Source of the DNA: Lutibacillus sp052034115
GTDB lineage: Bacteria; Actinomycetota; Actinomycetes; Actinomycetales; Dermatophilaceae
DNA length: 64,000 nt
Reading direction: 5' to 3'
Assembly (NCBI GenBank): GCA_052034115.1
Contig: JBPOIZ010000039.1
Location: 1 to 64,000, forward strand
This document shows, piece by piece, positions 50,005 through 61,160 of the stretch; position 1 is the first letter of the stretch, and each line of letters starts with the position of its first letter. The notes under the pieces are model-generated. The model was not told the DNA's origin, searched no databases, and saw nothing but the letters and a program-made list of their open reading frames with translations. Both the position numbers and the translations under genes were made by a program.

Positions 50005-52134
50005 TCACCGGGTGGCCGCGCTCATCGCCCGCAGCTCCTTCTTCAGGTCACCGATCTCGTCCCGCAATCGAGCCGCCAGCTCGAAGTGGAGCTCGGCCGC
50101 GGCATCGTGCATCTGCGTGGTCAGCTCCTGGATCAAGGTGGCGAGCTCGGACGCCGCCAGGTCGGCGCTCTCCCGCCAGGAGGCGCCGGCCAAGGCGGCA
50201 TCGGCGACCACGGACCCGCGGGTGCCGCCGCCGGTCTTGCCGCCACCGCGGGTGCCGCGAGACTGCCGGCGACCGCTGCCGAGCAGCGCTTCGGTGTCGG
50301 CATCCTCGCGGGCGAGCAGATCGGTGATGTCGGCGATCTTCTTGCGCAGCGGCTGGGGGTCGATGCCATGGACGGTGTTGTAGGCGACCTGCTTCTCTCG
50401 GCGCCGGCGGGTCTCCTCGATCGCCTCGGCCATCGAGGCAGTGAGGTTGTCGGCATACATGTGCACCTGGCCGGAGACGTTGCGAGCGGCCCGGCCGATG
50501 GTCTGGATGAGGCTCCGAGTGGACCGCAGGAAGCCCTCCTTGTCGGCGTCCAGGATGCTCACCAGCGACACCTCTGGCAGGTCCAGCCCCTCCCGGAGCA
50601 GGTTGATCCCGACGAGGACGTCGAACTCGCCCATCCGCAGCTCGCGGAGCAGCTCGACGCGGCGCAGCGTGTCGATGTCGGAGTGCAGGTAGCGGACCCG
50701 CACCCCCTTGTCGAGCAGGTAGTCGGTCAGGTCTTCGGCCATCTTCTTGGTCAGCGTGGTGACCAACACCCGTTCGTTCTTGGCGGCTCGGACCCCGATC
50801 TCGTGGAGCAGGTCGTCGATCTGCCCCTTCGTCGGTTTGAGGACGATCTCGGGGTCGATCAGGCCGGTGGGCCGAATGATCTGCTCGACCACCCCGTCGG
50901 CCACGTCGAGCTCATACGGTCCGGGGGTGGCGGACAGGTAGATGGTCTGGCCGATCCGTTCGAGGAACTCGTCCCAGGTCAGCGGACGGTTGTCCATCGC
51001 GCTGGGCAGCCGGAAGCCGTGCTCGACGAGAACCCGCTTGCGCGACATGTCGCCCTCATACATCGCGCCGATCTGCGGCACGGTCACGTGCGACTCGTCG
51101 ATGACCAGGAGAAAGTCCTCCGGGAAGTAGTCGAGCAGGCAGTTGGGCGCCGAACCCGCCTCGCGCCCGTCGATGTGCCGGCTGTAGTTCTCGATCCCGG
51201 AGCAGGACCCGACCTGCCGCATCATCTCGATGTCGTATGTCGTGCGCATCCGCAACCGCTGGGCCTCGAGCAGCTTGCCCTGCCGCTCCAACTCGCCGAG
51301 GCGGGCGGTGAGCTCGGCCTCGATGTCCCCGATGGCTCGCTCCATCCGCTCCTCGCCGGCCACGTAGTGCGAGGCGGGGAAGACATACATCTCGTGCTCC
51401 TCGCGCACGACCTCGCCGGTGACCGGGTGGAGTGTGTAGAGCCGCTCCACCTCGTCCCCGAACATCTCGATGCGCACCGCCAGCTCTTCGTAGACGGGGA
51501 TGATCTCCACGGTGTCGCCGCGCACCCGGAAGGTGCCCCGGGTGAAGGACAAGTCGTTGCGGACGTACTGCATCTGCACGAACTTGCGCAGCAACTCGTC
51601 GCGGTCCATCCGCTCGCCCACCCGGAGCCGGACCATCCGGTCGACATACTCCTGGGGGGTGCCCAGACCGTAGATGCAGGACACCGAGGCGACGACGATG
51701 ACATCGCGCCGGGTGAGCAGCGAGTTCGTGGCCGAGTGACGCAGGCGCTCGACCTCCTCGTTGATCGAGGAGTCCTTCTCGATGTAGGTGTCGGTCTGCG
51801 GGACGTACGCCTCCGGTTGGTAGTAGTCGTAGTAGGAGACGAAGTACTCCACGGCGTTGTTGGGCAGCAGCTCGCGGAACTCGTTGGCGAGCTGAGCGGC
51901 CAGGGTCTTGTTCGGAGCCATGACCAGCGTCGGTCGCTGCAGCCGCTCGATGAGCCAGGCGGTGGTCGCGGACTTGCCGGTCCCGGTCGCGCCGAGCAGG
52001 ACGACGTTGGACTCCCCCGCCTCGACCCGGCGGGCCAACTGGTCGATGGCCTCCGGTTGGTCGCCGCTGGGCTGGAACTCCGAGACGACCCGGAACGGGG
52101 CGACGGTGCGCTGGATGTCGGACGTCGGTCGCAT
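50005..52134 (-). CDS. uvrB: UvrB, excinuclease ABC subunit B
   Basis: A 709-residue helicase-like repair protein. Walker A is GATGTGKSAT, the beta-hairpin region is SYYDYYQPEAYVP, and helicase motifs include IDESHVTVPQ, LREGLDLPEVSLV and QTIGRAARN. The C-terminal UVR domain is ELTTQMHDAAAELHFELAARLRDEI. A glycine-rich basic stretch (residues about 620-640) precedes it. A TACCGT box lies 7 nt before the ATG, so it is probably leaderless. Confidence 0.97.
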   Translation of the reverse strand: MRPTSDIQRTVAPFRVVSEFQPSGDQPEAIDQLARRVEAGESNVVLLGATGTGKSATTAWLIERLQRPTLVMAPNKTLAAQLANEFRELLPNNAVEYFVSYYDYYQPEAYVPQTDTYIEKDSSINEEVERLRHSATNSLLTRRDVIVVASVSCIYGLGTPQEYVDRMVRLRVGERMDRDELLRKFVQMQYVRNDLSFTRGTFRVRGDTVEIIPVYEELAVRIEMFGDEVERLYTLHPVTGEVVREEHEMYVFPASHYVAGEERMERAIGDIEAELTARLGELERQGKLLEAQRLRMRTTYDIEMMRQVGSCSGIENYSRHIDGREAGSAPNCLLDYFPEDFLLVIDESHVTVPQIGAMYEGDMSRKRVLVEHGFRLPSAMDNRPLTWDEFLERIGQTIYLSATPGPYELDVADGVVEQIIRPTGLIDPEIVLKPTKGQIDDLLHEIGVRAAKNERVLVTTLTKKMAEDLTDYLLDKGVRVRYLHSDIDTLRRVELLRELRMGEFDVLVGINLLREGLDLPEVSLVSILDADKEGFLRSTRSLIQTIGRAARNVSGQVHMYADNLTASMAEAIEETRRRREKQVAYNTVHGIDPQPLRKKIADITDLLAREDADTEALLGSGRRQSRGTRGGGKTGGGTRGSVVADAALAGASWRESADLAASELATLIQELTTQMHDAAAELHFELAARLRDEIGDLKKELRAMSAATR

Positions 52135-52141
52135 GGCGACA

Positions 52142-52147
52142 ACGGTA
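52142..52147 (-). promoter_or_regulatory. -10 box of leaderless uvrB
   Basis: TACCGT on the minus strand ends 7 nt before the uvrB ATG at 52134. Confidence 0.5.
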
Positions 52148-52185
52148 CGACGGCCCTCAGACAGCCGCCGTACGCCGGGTCAGCA

Positions 52186-52704
52186 TCACACCAGACGGGA
52201 CGCCACCAGGGTCCAGTCGTCGAGGCGGAAGGACAGTCCCCCGAACACGACCGCCTGGAGCTGGATCTTGTAGCGGCCTGCGGACAGGCGCGAGGTCACC
52301 CGCTCCATGGAGTGTGCCTCCCATTCCGACGCAGTGCCGGCGCTCTGGAAGGCGAAGTCGATGTCTGCCCTGGGATAGAGCTCCCCCATGCTCGCTCCCG
52401 TGTCGAGGTTGATCAGCATCATGCGAAGCGAGCACCACCCACTGGGTCCGGCGCACAGGGACTCAGCGCTGAACCGGGCGGCGAGCAGCCGCGTGGTGCC
52501 GGACGAGACGACGAACGAGCGGGAGGCACCCGGCACGTCGACCCACGCCGAGCTGGTTGTCGTCCAGCCTGAGTCACCGGTGACATAGAGGTTCGCCTCG
52601 GCCGCTCCGGCGTTCTGACCGATCGTCGCAGAGTATGTGACGCCCGCGCCGACCACGATGCAGGACAGGGCTGCGATACCGGCCAGGAGCTTCCTACGCA
52701 CCAT
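52186..52704 (-). CDS. Secreted protein of unknown function
   Basis: A 172-residue protein. The N terminus MVRRKLLAGIAALSCIVVGAG is a signal peptide, probably cut near the Ala-rich NAGAAEA. The mature part of about 140 residues is mostly strands and includes one Cys pair (LCAGPSGWC). I recognise no family. ATG 52704 is chosen since GAGAGGAG lies about 9 nt upstream; ATG 52713 is too close to it. A TACGCT box at 52762-52767 could be its promoter. Confidence 0.7.
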   Translation of the reverse strand: MVRRKLLAGIAALSCIVVGAGVTYSATIGQNAGAAEANLYVTGDSGWTTTSSAWVDVPGASRSFVVSSGTTRLLAARFSAESLCAGPSGWCSLRMMLINLDTGASMGELYPRADIDFAFQSAGTASEWEAHSMERVTSRLSAGRYKIQLQAVVFGGLSFRLDDWTLVASRLV

Positions 52705-52915
52705 CTCGCTCATCTCCTCTCGCTGGTCACCAGGCTGGTTGCCGGTGAATCCGTGTCAGCGAGCGTACGAGGGAACCCCTGCCGAGGTCTTGGATACGCT
52801 CATCCGGATGGCTGCGGTCTTCGTGCCCGGGTCGGGATCGGCGGGTCGATCGCCGGCATCACACCCACGCTGGTCGTGACCGGTGGGCGGGGGACATGGA
52901 CGAGCCACCTCCGGC

Positions 52916-54124
52916 TCAGTGCCGTCGCTCGCCGGCCCCTGGAGGCGCCGAACCGGAGCCGGGACCCGTCAGCCGGGTGAACACCCGGTCGAACCAGGCC
53001 TCCTTGGCGGCCGCGTAATCGCGGGCCACCGGGTGTGCTGCCGCGAGCTCGCGCTTGAGTGCGGCATACTCCGCCCGCCCGGCAGGGCTGGACCGGAGCC
53101 AATCGCGGAAGTCCACGGCGAACCGATGCCCCGGTGATCCGCAGACCCGGACGTGCACGTTGACGACGCACCCCGGATCGCACCCGCCATAGAACCGCTT
53201 CGTCCACCCGCCCGGGTCCGCTCCGGTCGGGTGCGGATGGTCCTGGCGGTTCGCGTCGACGACGACATATCCGGCGGATCGCAGCGCCGCACCGAACGCC
53301 GGGTCATCGGCTCCGTCGAGATCGCTCACCCCCACCTGGACGTCGACGACATCCTTGGCCGGCAGACCCGGGACGGCCGTGGATCCGATGTGCTCGACGT
53401 CGTTCGCCCGGTCCCCCAGGGCGCGGGCGATGCGGGCCACGACCCGCTCGCCGCGGGCCGCCCACGATGGGTCCGGCGGACAGATCGCCGTGGCGTCCGG
53501 CCGTTTGACCCGGTGCCCGGCGACGAGATTCGACTCATAGGGAAACAGCCGCGAGTGCCACAGCCGGTCGACCGCCTCGACGAGGGCTTCCGAGGCGCCC
53601 GAGTTGTCGAGCCAGACGTCGGCTGCGGCGCGTCTCTGGGCCTCGGTGGCCTGGGCGCCGATCCGGCGCCGGGCATCCAGTTCGCTCAGGCCGCGCCGCA
53701 CCAGACGCACGACCCTGGTCTCGACAGGGGCGTCGACGACGACGACGAGGTGGTAGCTGGGGCCCATCCCCTTCTCGACGAGCAGCGGCACGTCGTGGAC
53801 GACCACCTGGTCCGGCCGGGCCGTCGCGAAGAGCTCGGCAGCCCGGGCCGCGATCCGTGGATGGGTGATGCCCTCCAGATCACGCCTGGACACCTCGTCG
53901 GCGAAGGCGATGGCCGCCAGCGCGGCCCGATCGAGGTCGCCGGCTTCGGTGAGCACCCCGGCCCCGAACCGCTGGACGAGCGCGGCCAGTCCGTCAGTGC
54001 CGCGCGCCACGACCTCGCGGGCGATGCGGTCCGCGTCGACCACCAACGCGCCCCGGGCTGCGAGTGCGGCGGCCACGGTCGACTTGCCCGATCCGATCCC
54101 CCCGGTGAGCCCGACGCGCAGCAT
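52916..54124 (-). CDS. coaE: Dephospho-CoA kinase fused to a GrpB/UPF0157 domain
   Basis: A 402-residue two-domain protein. Residues 1-200 are CoaE: Walker A LTGGIGSGKST and VVDADRIAREV, with VVHDVPLLVEKG. The enzyme makes the last step of coenzyme A synthesis. Residues about 225-380 are a GrpB/UPF0157 nucleotidyltransferase-like domain with VEHIGSTAVPGLPAKDVVDV. This fusion is common in actinobacteria, and the second domain's role is unknown. A TAGAGT box lies 6 nt before the ATG. Confidence 0.94.
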   Translation of the reverse strand: MLRVGLTGGIGSGKSTVAAALAARGALVVDADRIAREVVARGTDGLAALVQRFGAGVLTEAGDLDRAALAAIAFADEVSRRDLEGITHPRIAARAAELFATARPDQVVVHDVPLLVEKGMGPSYHLVVVVDAPVETRVVRLVRRGLSELDARRRIGAQATEAQRRAAADVWLDNSGASEALVEAVDRLWHSRLFPYESNLVAGHRVKRPDATAICPPDPSWAARGERVVARIARALGDRANDVEHIGSTAVPGLPAKDVVDVQVGVSDLDGADDPAFGAALRSAGYVVVDANRQDHPHPTGADPGGWTKRFYGGCDPGCVVNVHVRVCGSPGHRFAVDFRDWLRSSPAGRAEYAALKRELAAAHPVARDYAAAKEAWFDRVFTRLTGPGSGSAPPGAGERRH

Positions 54125-54130
54125 GCGGCA

Positions 54131-54136
54131 ACTCTA
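54131..54136 (-). promoter_or_regulatory. -10 box of leaderless coaE
   Basis: TAGAGT on the minus strand ends 6 nt before the coaE ATG at 54124. Confidence 0.5.
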
Positions 54137-54222
54137 GGGCGTGGCTGCAGCGGGCGGCCTGCGCGGCCGGGGCGCTGCGGCATACCGTAGGTCCGCGTCC
54201 GCCCGGACCAGTGGAGGTTCCC

Positions 54223-55623
54223 ATGAGCGATCTGTTCGACGCCTACCCGTATGCCGACCGCTACCCGGTCGTCCGCGGCCTTGCGGAGCACGGTCGGCCC
54301 CGCGAGGAGCTGATCGCCGAGCTCACCGAGATGTCCCAGGAGGAGGATCGGCTCTGGGAGGGCGGCCAGTGCTCGGGGACGATGTACTGCGGCGATCACG
54401 ACCACTACGCCTTCCTCACCGAGGCATTCGGACGGTTCGCGCACATGAACGCGCTCCAGCGGGATATGTGCCCCAGCGCGACGAGGTTCGAGGGCGAGAT
54501 CATCGCCATGGCGCTGGACCTCATGCACGCTGGGTCGGTCACCGACACCACCCCGGCGGGGATGATCACCAGCGGCGGCACGGGGAGCATCATCCACGCC
54601 ATGCTCTGCTACCGAGAGGCGGCCCGGGCCCGAGGCGTGGCCCGCCCGGTCGTCGTCACACCGCAGACGGCACATCCGGCATTCGCCAAGGCCGCACACC
54701 TGTTCGCGATGGACCTGCGGGTGGTGCCGGTCGATCCGGTGACGACACTCGTCGACCCCGCGGCCGTGGCGGCCGCCTTGGATGAGAACACCGCGTGCAT
54801 TGTCGCCTCCGCCGGGAACTACCCCTACGGCACCATCGACCCCGTTGCCGAGCTGGGCGACCTCGCCCTGGCCCACGGGATCGGACTGCACGTCGACGGA
54901 TGCCTGGGGGGCTTCATCCTCCCGTTCGGGGAAGAGCTCGGGTATGCCATACCGCCGTTCGATTTCCGGGTGCCGGGGGTCACCACGATCTCGGCGGACA
55001 CCCACAAGTACGGCTACGGCCTCAAGGGCTCGTCCACTCTGCTCTTCCGGGACAAGTCCCTGCGCAACCTCGGCTACTTCTTCGTGCCCGACTGGTCCGG
55101 GGGGAAGTACTACTCCCCCGGCATCGACGGCTCCCGCTCGGTCGGGCTGCTCGCTGCGACGTGGGTCTCGATGGTCTCGCTCGGACGGGCCGGTTACCGT
55201 GAGCACGCTGCCCGCATCTTCGCCACCGCCACCCGCATGGCCGACGTGGTCCGCGCCATACCGGAGCTGCGATTGCTCGGTGACCCGACCTTCGTCGTCG
55301 CCTTCACCTCCGACGACCTGGACATCTACCACGTCAATGACGCGATGCGCACCCGGGGCTGGCGGTTCAACGGCCTGCAGTATCCCGACGGGGTGCACCT
55401 GGCGGTCACCCGGCCACAGACCCAGGACGGCGTCACCGAGCGGTTCGCGGCCGATCTGGCCGCGGCGGTGGCCTACGCCCGGGAGCGACGCGGCACGCAG
55501 GCTCAGTCCGCCGCGCTCTACGGCGGCGTTCCCGGTGGGATGACGCCAGCGGCCGAGATGTTCATCTCCTCGGTGATGACCGGCCTGCTCGACGCCCAGC
55601 AGAGCGTCCCGGGCCTGCGGTGA
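54223..55623 (+). CDS. PLP-dependent decarboxylase/lyase, sphingosine-1-phosphate lyase-like
   Basis: A 466-residue group II PLP enzyme. The PLP lysine is in SADTHKYGYGLKGSS, the PLP aspartate-side motif is HVDGCLGGFILPF, and SGGTGSIIHAM binds phosphate. These match the sphingosine-phosphate lyase branch instead of amino acid decarboxylases. The substrate is unknown. ATG 54223 has GGAGG 5 nt upstream; a TACCGT box is at 54183-54188. The next gene, a sugar kinase, overlaps by GTGA. Confidence 0.82.
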   Translation: MSDLFDAYPYADRYPVVRGLAEHGRPREELIAELTEMSQEEDRLWEGGQCSGTMYCGDHDHYAFLTEAFGRFAHMNALQRDMCPSATRFEGEIIAMALDLMHAGSVTDTTPAGMITSGGTGSIIHAMLCYREAARARGVARPVVVTPQTAHPAFAKAAHLFAMDLRVVPVDPVTTLVDPAAVAAALDENTACIVASAGNYPYGTIDPVAELGDLALAHGIGLHVDGCLGGFILPFGEELGYAIPPFDFRVPGVTTISADTHKYGYGLKGSSTLLFRDKSLRNLGYFFVPDWSGGKYYSPGIDGSRSVGLLAATWVSMVSLGRAGYREHAARIFATATRMADVVRAIPELRLLGDPTFVVAFTSDDLDIYHVNDAMRTRGWRFNGLQYPDGVHLAVTRPQTQDGVTERFAADLAAAVAYARERRGTQAQSAALYGGVPGGMTPAAEMFISSVMTGLLDAQQSVPGLR

Positions 55624-57161
55624 ACCGCCCCCTCGACGAGCGCGTCGCGCTCACGGTGGACCTCGGCACCGGAGGGCCCAAGGTCGGCCTGGTGACCTTC
55701 GCCGGCGAACTGCTCTGGAGTGGCGCCCGCCCGGTCACGACCCGCCGCAGCCCCGACGGGACCGCCGTCCAGGACGCCCGGCAGTGGTGGGCGTCGATCT
55801 GCGAGCTGGCTCGGGTCGGCCTGGCCGCCGGAGTGGTCGCCCCGACACGGGTCGAAGCGGTCGCGGTCACCGGGCAGTGGGGGTCCACGGTGCCCGTCGA
55901 CGAGCACGGCACCCCGGTCGGCGATTGCCGCCTCTTCCTCGACACCCGCGGTGCGCCCTACAGCCGCCGGGTCATCGGCGGGCCCGCGCTCGGCTACCAC
56001 CCGACCCGGGTCGCGACGTGGATCCGGCACAACGGCGGCGCACCGTCACCGAACGGCGGCGACCCCATCAGCCACCTCCTGGCCATCGCCGCCGACGAGC
56101 CGGACGTCGCCGCCCGCGCGCGCTGGTTCCTCGAGCCCTCCGACTTCCTCACCATGTGCTTCACCGGACGAGCCGTGGCAACTCACGCGTCGATGACCGC
56201 GGCGTGGCTCACCGACACTCGCGACCTGGGCCGGATGGAGTATGACGCAGCGCTGGTGCGGATGAGCGGCGTGGACCCAGCACAGCTGCCACCGCTGGTA
56301 CCCACCGGATCCGTCGTCGGCGATGTGCGACCTACCGTGGCGCGTGAGCTCGGGCTCCCCCCCGGGTGCGTGGTGGTGGCGGGGACTCCCGACCTGCACA
56401 GCGCAACCGTCGGCTCCGGGGCCACGGCCGACTACGCCGCGCACTTCGCCGTGTCGACGACGACCTGGATCTCCTGCCCGGTGCCGTTCAAGAAGACCGA
56501 CGTCGTCCACTCCATCGCCACCGTGCCCGGTCACCGGCCGGGCCGCTACCTCGTCGCGAACAACCACGAGACGGCCGGGGCGGCCCTGGCCTGGGCCAGG
56601 GACGAGGTGTTCGGCGGCACCTTCGACGACCTGACCGCGCTCGCCGCCACCGCGCCCGCCGGGAGCCACGCCGTGCTGTTCACCCCCTGGGCCGCGGGCC
56701 TGCGCTCGCCCGTCGACGACCGGCGAGCGCGAGCGGGATGGCACAACATGTCGCTGCGGACCACGCGGGCGGACCTGGTCCGTTCGGTGCTCGAAGGCGT
56801 CGCCTTCAACACCTCATGGCTGCACGACCACGTCGAGAAGTTCGTCGGCCGGCACCTCGACCCGGTGCGCTTCGTCGGCGGTGGCGCGGTGTCCGACCTG
56901 TGGTGCCAGATCCACGCCGACGTCATGGGCCGGACCGTCGAGCGGGTCGCCGACCCGATGACGGCCCAACTGCGCGGAAGCGCCCTGCTGGCCGCCATCG
57001 CCACCGGCGCCCTCACCGAGCACGAGGCAGCTGCCCTCGTGCAGATCGATCGGACCTTCACCCCCGATGACGGCGCGGCGGCGGCATACGCTCCGCTGGC
57101 CGCGCAGTTCCGCAGTCTCTACAAGCGCCACAAGGGGCTCTTCGCCGCCCTCAACGGCTGA
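55620..57161 (+). CDS. FGGY-family carbohydrate kinase
   Basis: A 513-residue kinase of the glycerol/xylulose kinase fold. The first ATP motif is LTVDLGTGGPKVGLV, the second domain has VVVAGTPDLHSATVGSG, and FVGGGAVSDLWCQIHADVMG matches the C-terminal FGGY signature. The usual GTTS/GTQS-type phosphate residue is altered (GTGGPK). Its GTG overlaps the decarboxylase stop, so the two products are likely used together. The substrate is unknown. Confidence 0.85.
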   Translation: MNRPLDERVALTVDLGTGGPKVGLVTFAGELLWSGARPVTTRRSPDGTAVQDARQWWASICELARVGLAAGVVAPTRVEAVAVTGQWGSTVPVDEHGTPVGDCRLFLDTRGAPYSRRVIGGPALGYHPTRVATWIRHNGGAPSPNGGDPISHLLAIAADEPDVAARARWFLEPSDFLTMCFTGRAVATHASMTAAWLTDTRDLGRMEYDAALVRMSGVDPAQLPPLVPTGSVVGDVRPTVARELGLPPGCVVVAGTPDLHSATVGSGATADYAAHFAVSTTTWISCPVPFKKTDVVHSIATVPGHRPGRYLVANNHETAGAALAWARDEVFGGTFDDLTALAATAPAGSHAVLFTPWAAGLRSPVDDRRARAGWHNMSLRTTRADLVRSVLEGVAFNTSWLHDHVEKFVGRHLDPVRFVGGGAVSDLWCQIHADVMGRTVERVADPMTAQLRGSALLAAIATGALTEHEAAALVQIDRTFTPDDGAAAAYAPLAAQFRSLYKRHKGLFAALNG

Positions 57162-57212
57162 CCGGTCGCCGCGGGCCTTGAGCGTGTCGGGCGTCCGGGC
57201 GACACTGCCACC

Positions 57213-57647
57213 ATGGCCGACACGCCGAGGACGACACCGACCGACGCCGACGTCGACGACTTCATCGAGGGCGTGGCCAGCGCGCAGCGCCGCGCTGATG
57301 CCCGGACCCTGGTCGAGCTGATGCGCTCGGTCACCGGCGAGGAGCCCCGCATGTGGGGCCCCTCGATCATCGGGTTCGGGAACTATCACTACCGCTACCC
57401 GAGCGGCCGCGAGGGAGACATGTGCGCGGCGGGGTTCTCCCCCCGGTCCAGCAGCACGACGATCTATTTCGCGGACGGGTTCGACGGGTATGCCGACCAC
57501 CTCGCGCGGCTGGGACCACACACGACGAGCGTCGCCTGTCTCTACGTCAAGCGCGTCGACGCCATCGACCTCGACGTCCTGGCCGAGATGATCCGCTCCT
57601 CCTACGCGACGCTGACGTCGGGAACGTTCGGGACCAGGCTTTCGTAG
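57213..57647 (+). CDS. DUF1801 domain protein
   Basis: A 144-residue protein. DVDDFIEGVASAQRRADARTLVELM and the aromatic WGPSIIGFGNYHYRYPSGREGD are DUF1801 hallmarks. No function is established for the family. It stands alone, 51 bp after the kinase, and faces pgi. Confidence 0.82.
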   Translation: MADTPRTTPTDADVDDFIEGVASAQRRADARTLVELMRSVTGEEPRMWGPSIIGFGNYHYRYPSGREGDMCAAGFSPRSSSTTIYFADGFDGYADHLARLGPHTTSVACLYVKRVDAIDLDVLAEMIRSSYATLTSGTFGTRLS

Positions 57648-57661
57648 TGGGCTGCCGCTGC

Positions 57662-59344
<1,683 letters not shown>

Positions 59345-59415
59345 GTCAGGTCCTTCGGTCGGGTCGATGGGCTCTGCCCCAGCCTATGACCCTGGACCTG
59401 GAGGGCCGGAACGCC

Positions 59416-59449
59416 CGAGGGGCCCGGTCCACCCGGACCGGGCCCCTCG
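59416..59449 (-). terminator. Strong hairpin terminator after rpsA
   Basis: A perfect 15-bp stem (59416-59430 with 59435-59449) has a 4-nt loop, about 11 bp past the rpsA stop. No T tract follows. Confidence 0.85.
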
Positions 59450-59460
59450 AACGATCGGCG

Positions 59461-60930
59461 TCAGTTGCCGGTGAGCTTCTCCCGAAGCGCGGCCAGCGCC
59501 TCGTCGGAAGCCAGCGTGCCCTCGGCGATCGACGCGCCGCTGCCCTCCGAGCCGGAGCTGTAGGAGGACGGCACGTCGCCGGACTGGACCGCAGCCTCGG
59601 CGTCGGCCTTGATGGCGCCCTCGACCTGCGTCTTGTGGGACTCCCACCGGGCGTGAGCGTCGGCGTACTGCTTCTCCCACTTCTCCCGCTGCGCCTCGAA
59701 ACCCTCGAGCCACTCGTTGGTCTCGGGGTCGAAGCCCTCGGGGTACTTGTAGTTGCCGGCCTCGTCGTACTCGGCCGCCATACCGTAGAGCGTCGGGTCG
59801 AACTCCGAGGAGACCACCGCGGCGTCGTTGGCCTGCTTGAGCGACAGCGAGATCCGGCGCCGCTCGAGGTCGATGTCGATGACCTTGACGAAGATGTCCT
59901 CGCCCACCGTGACGACCTGCTCGGGCAGCTCGACGTGACGCTCGGCCAGCTCGGAGATGTGCACCAGGCCCTCGATGCCGTCGTCGACACGCACGAACGA
60001 ACCGAACGGCACCAACTTGGTGACCTTGCCCGGCACGACCTGGCCGATGGCGTGGGTGCGGGCGAAGTGCTGCCAGGGGTCCTCCTGCGTCGCCTTGAGC
60101 GACAGCGAGACCCGCTCGCGGTCCATGTCGACGTCGAGCACCTCGACGGTGACCTCCTGGCCGACCTCGACCACCTCGCTCGGGTGGTCGATGTGCTTCC
60201 AGGACAGCTCGGAGACGTGGACCAGGCCGTCCACCCCACCGAGGTCGACGAACGCACCGAAGTTGACGATCGAGGAGACCACGCCGGAGCGGACCTGCCC
60301 CTTCTTCAGCTCCTTGAGGAACGTCGTGCGGACCTCGGACTGGGTCTGCTCCAGCCACGCTCGCCGGGACAGGACCACGTTGTTGCGGTTCTTGTCCAAC
60401 TCGATGATCTTGGCCTCGATCTGCTTGCCGACATACGGCATGAGGTCGCGGACCCGACGCATCTCGACGAGGGAGGCAGGCAGGAAGCCGCGCAGGCCGA
60501 TGTCGAGGATGAGCCCACCCTTGACGACCTCGATGACGGTGCCGGTGACGACGCCGTCCTCCTCCTTGACCTTCTCGATCGTGCCCCACGCCCGCTCGTA
60601 CTGCGCGCGCTTCTTGGACAGGATGAGCCGGCCTTCCTTGTCCTCCTTCTGCAGGACCAGGGCCTCGACCTCGTCACCGACCTTGACGACCTCAGAAGGG
60701 TCGACGTCGTGCTTGATCGACAACTCACGCGAGGGGATGACGCCCTCGGTCTTGTAGCCGATGTCGAGCAGGACCTCGTCCCGGTCGACCTTGACGATGG
60801 ACCCGGAAACGATGTCCCCGTCGTTGAAATCCTTGATCGTCGCGTCGATCGCGGCGAGGAGGTCTTCCTCAGAGCCGATGTCGTTGACGGCTACCTGAGG
60901 GGCGGTCTTGGCGACCGTGGTGGTGGTCAT
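59461..60930 (-). CDS. rpsA: 30S ribosomal protein S1
   Basis: A 489-residue S1 with four S1 repeats, the usual actinobacterial number, starting at about residues 37, 123, 208 and 295 (clear units include GVVSSIVNFGAFVDLGGVDGLVHVSELSW). The acidic Gly-Ser C terminus is typical. GGAG lies 11 nt before the ATG. It binds mRNA leaders on the ribosome, of interest given the many leaderless genes here. Confidence 0.96.
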   Translation of the reverse strand: MTTTTVAKTAPQVAVNDIGSEEDLLAAIDATIKDFNDGDIVSGSIVKVDRDEVLLDIGYKTEGVIPSRELSIKHDVDPSEVVKVGDEVEALVLQKEDKEGRLILSKKRAQYERAWGTIEKVKEEDGVVTGTVIEVVKGGLILDIGLRGFLPASLVEMRRVRDLMPYVGKQIEAKIIELDKNRNNVVLSRRAWLEQTQSEVRTTFLKELKKGQVRSGVVSSIVNFGAFVDLGGVDGLVHVSELSWKHIDHPSEVVEVGQEVTVEVLDVDMDRERVSLSLKATQEDPWQHFARTHAIGQVVPGKVTKLVPFGSFVRVDDGIEGLVHISELAERHVELPEQVVTVGEDIFVKVIDIDLERRRISLSLKQANDAAVVSSEFDPTLYGMAAEYDEAGNYKYPEGFDPETNEWLEGFEAQREKWEKQYADAHARWESHKTQVEGAIKADAEAAVQSGDVPSSYSSGSEGSGASIAEGTLASDEALAALREKLTGN

Positions 60931-61160
60931 GTAGTAGAAACTCCGATGGTGGGCAGTGATTCAGGGACGCCTGCACCGATGCGGCGAAGACGCCCACGCG
61001 GACATGGGTGGAACATCGAAGGCCCCTCCGCCGGGGTTCCCGGCTGAGGACGCACGACGATGCCCGCCCACCTTACCCGGCGGGCCAGGAGCGACGCAAA
61101 GAGCGCCGCGGGGCGCAGACCCCGGTCGCACGGTCCTGCGCGCGAGCCGATGATGGGTGC

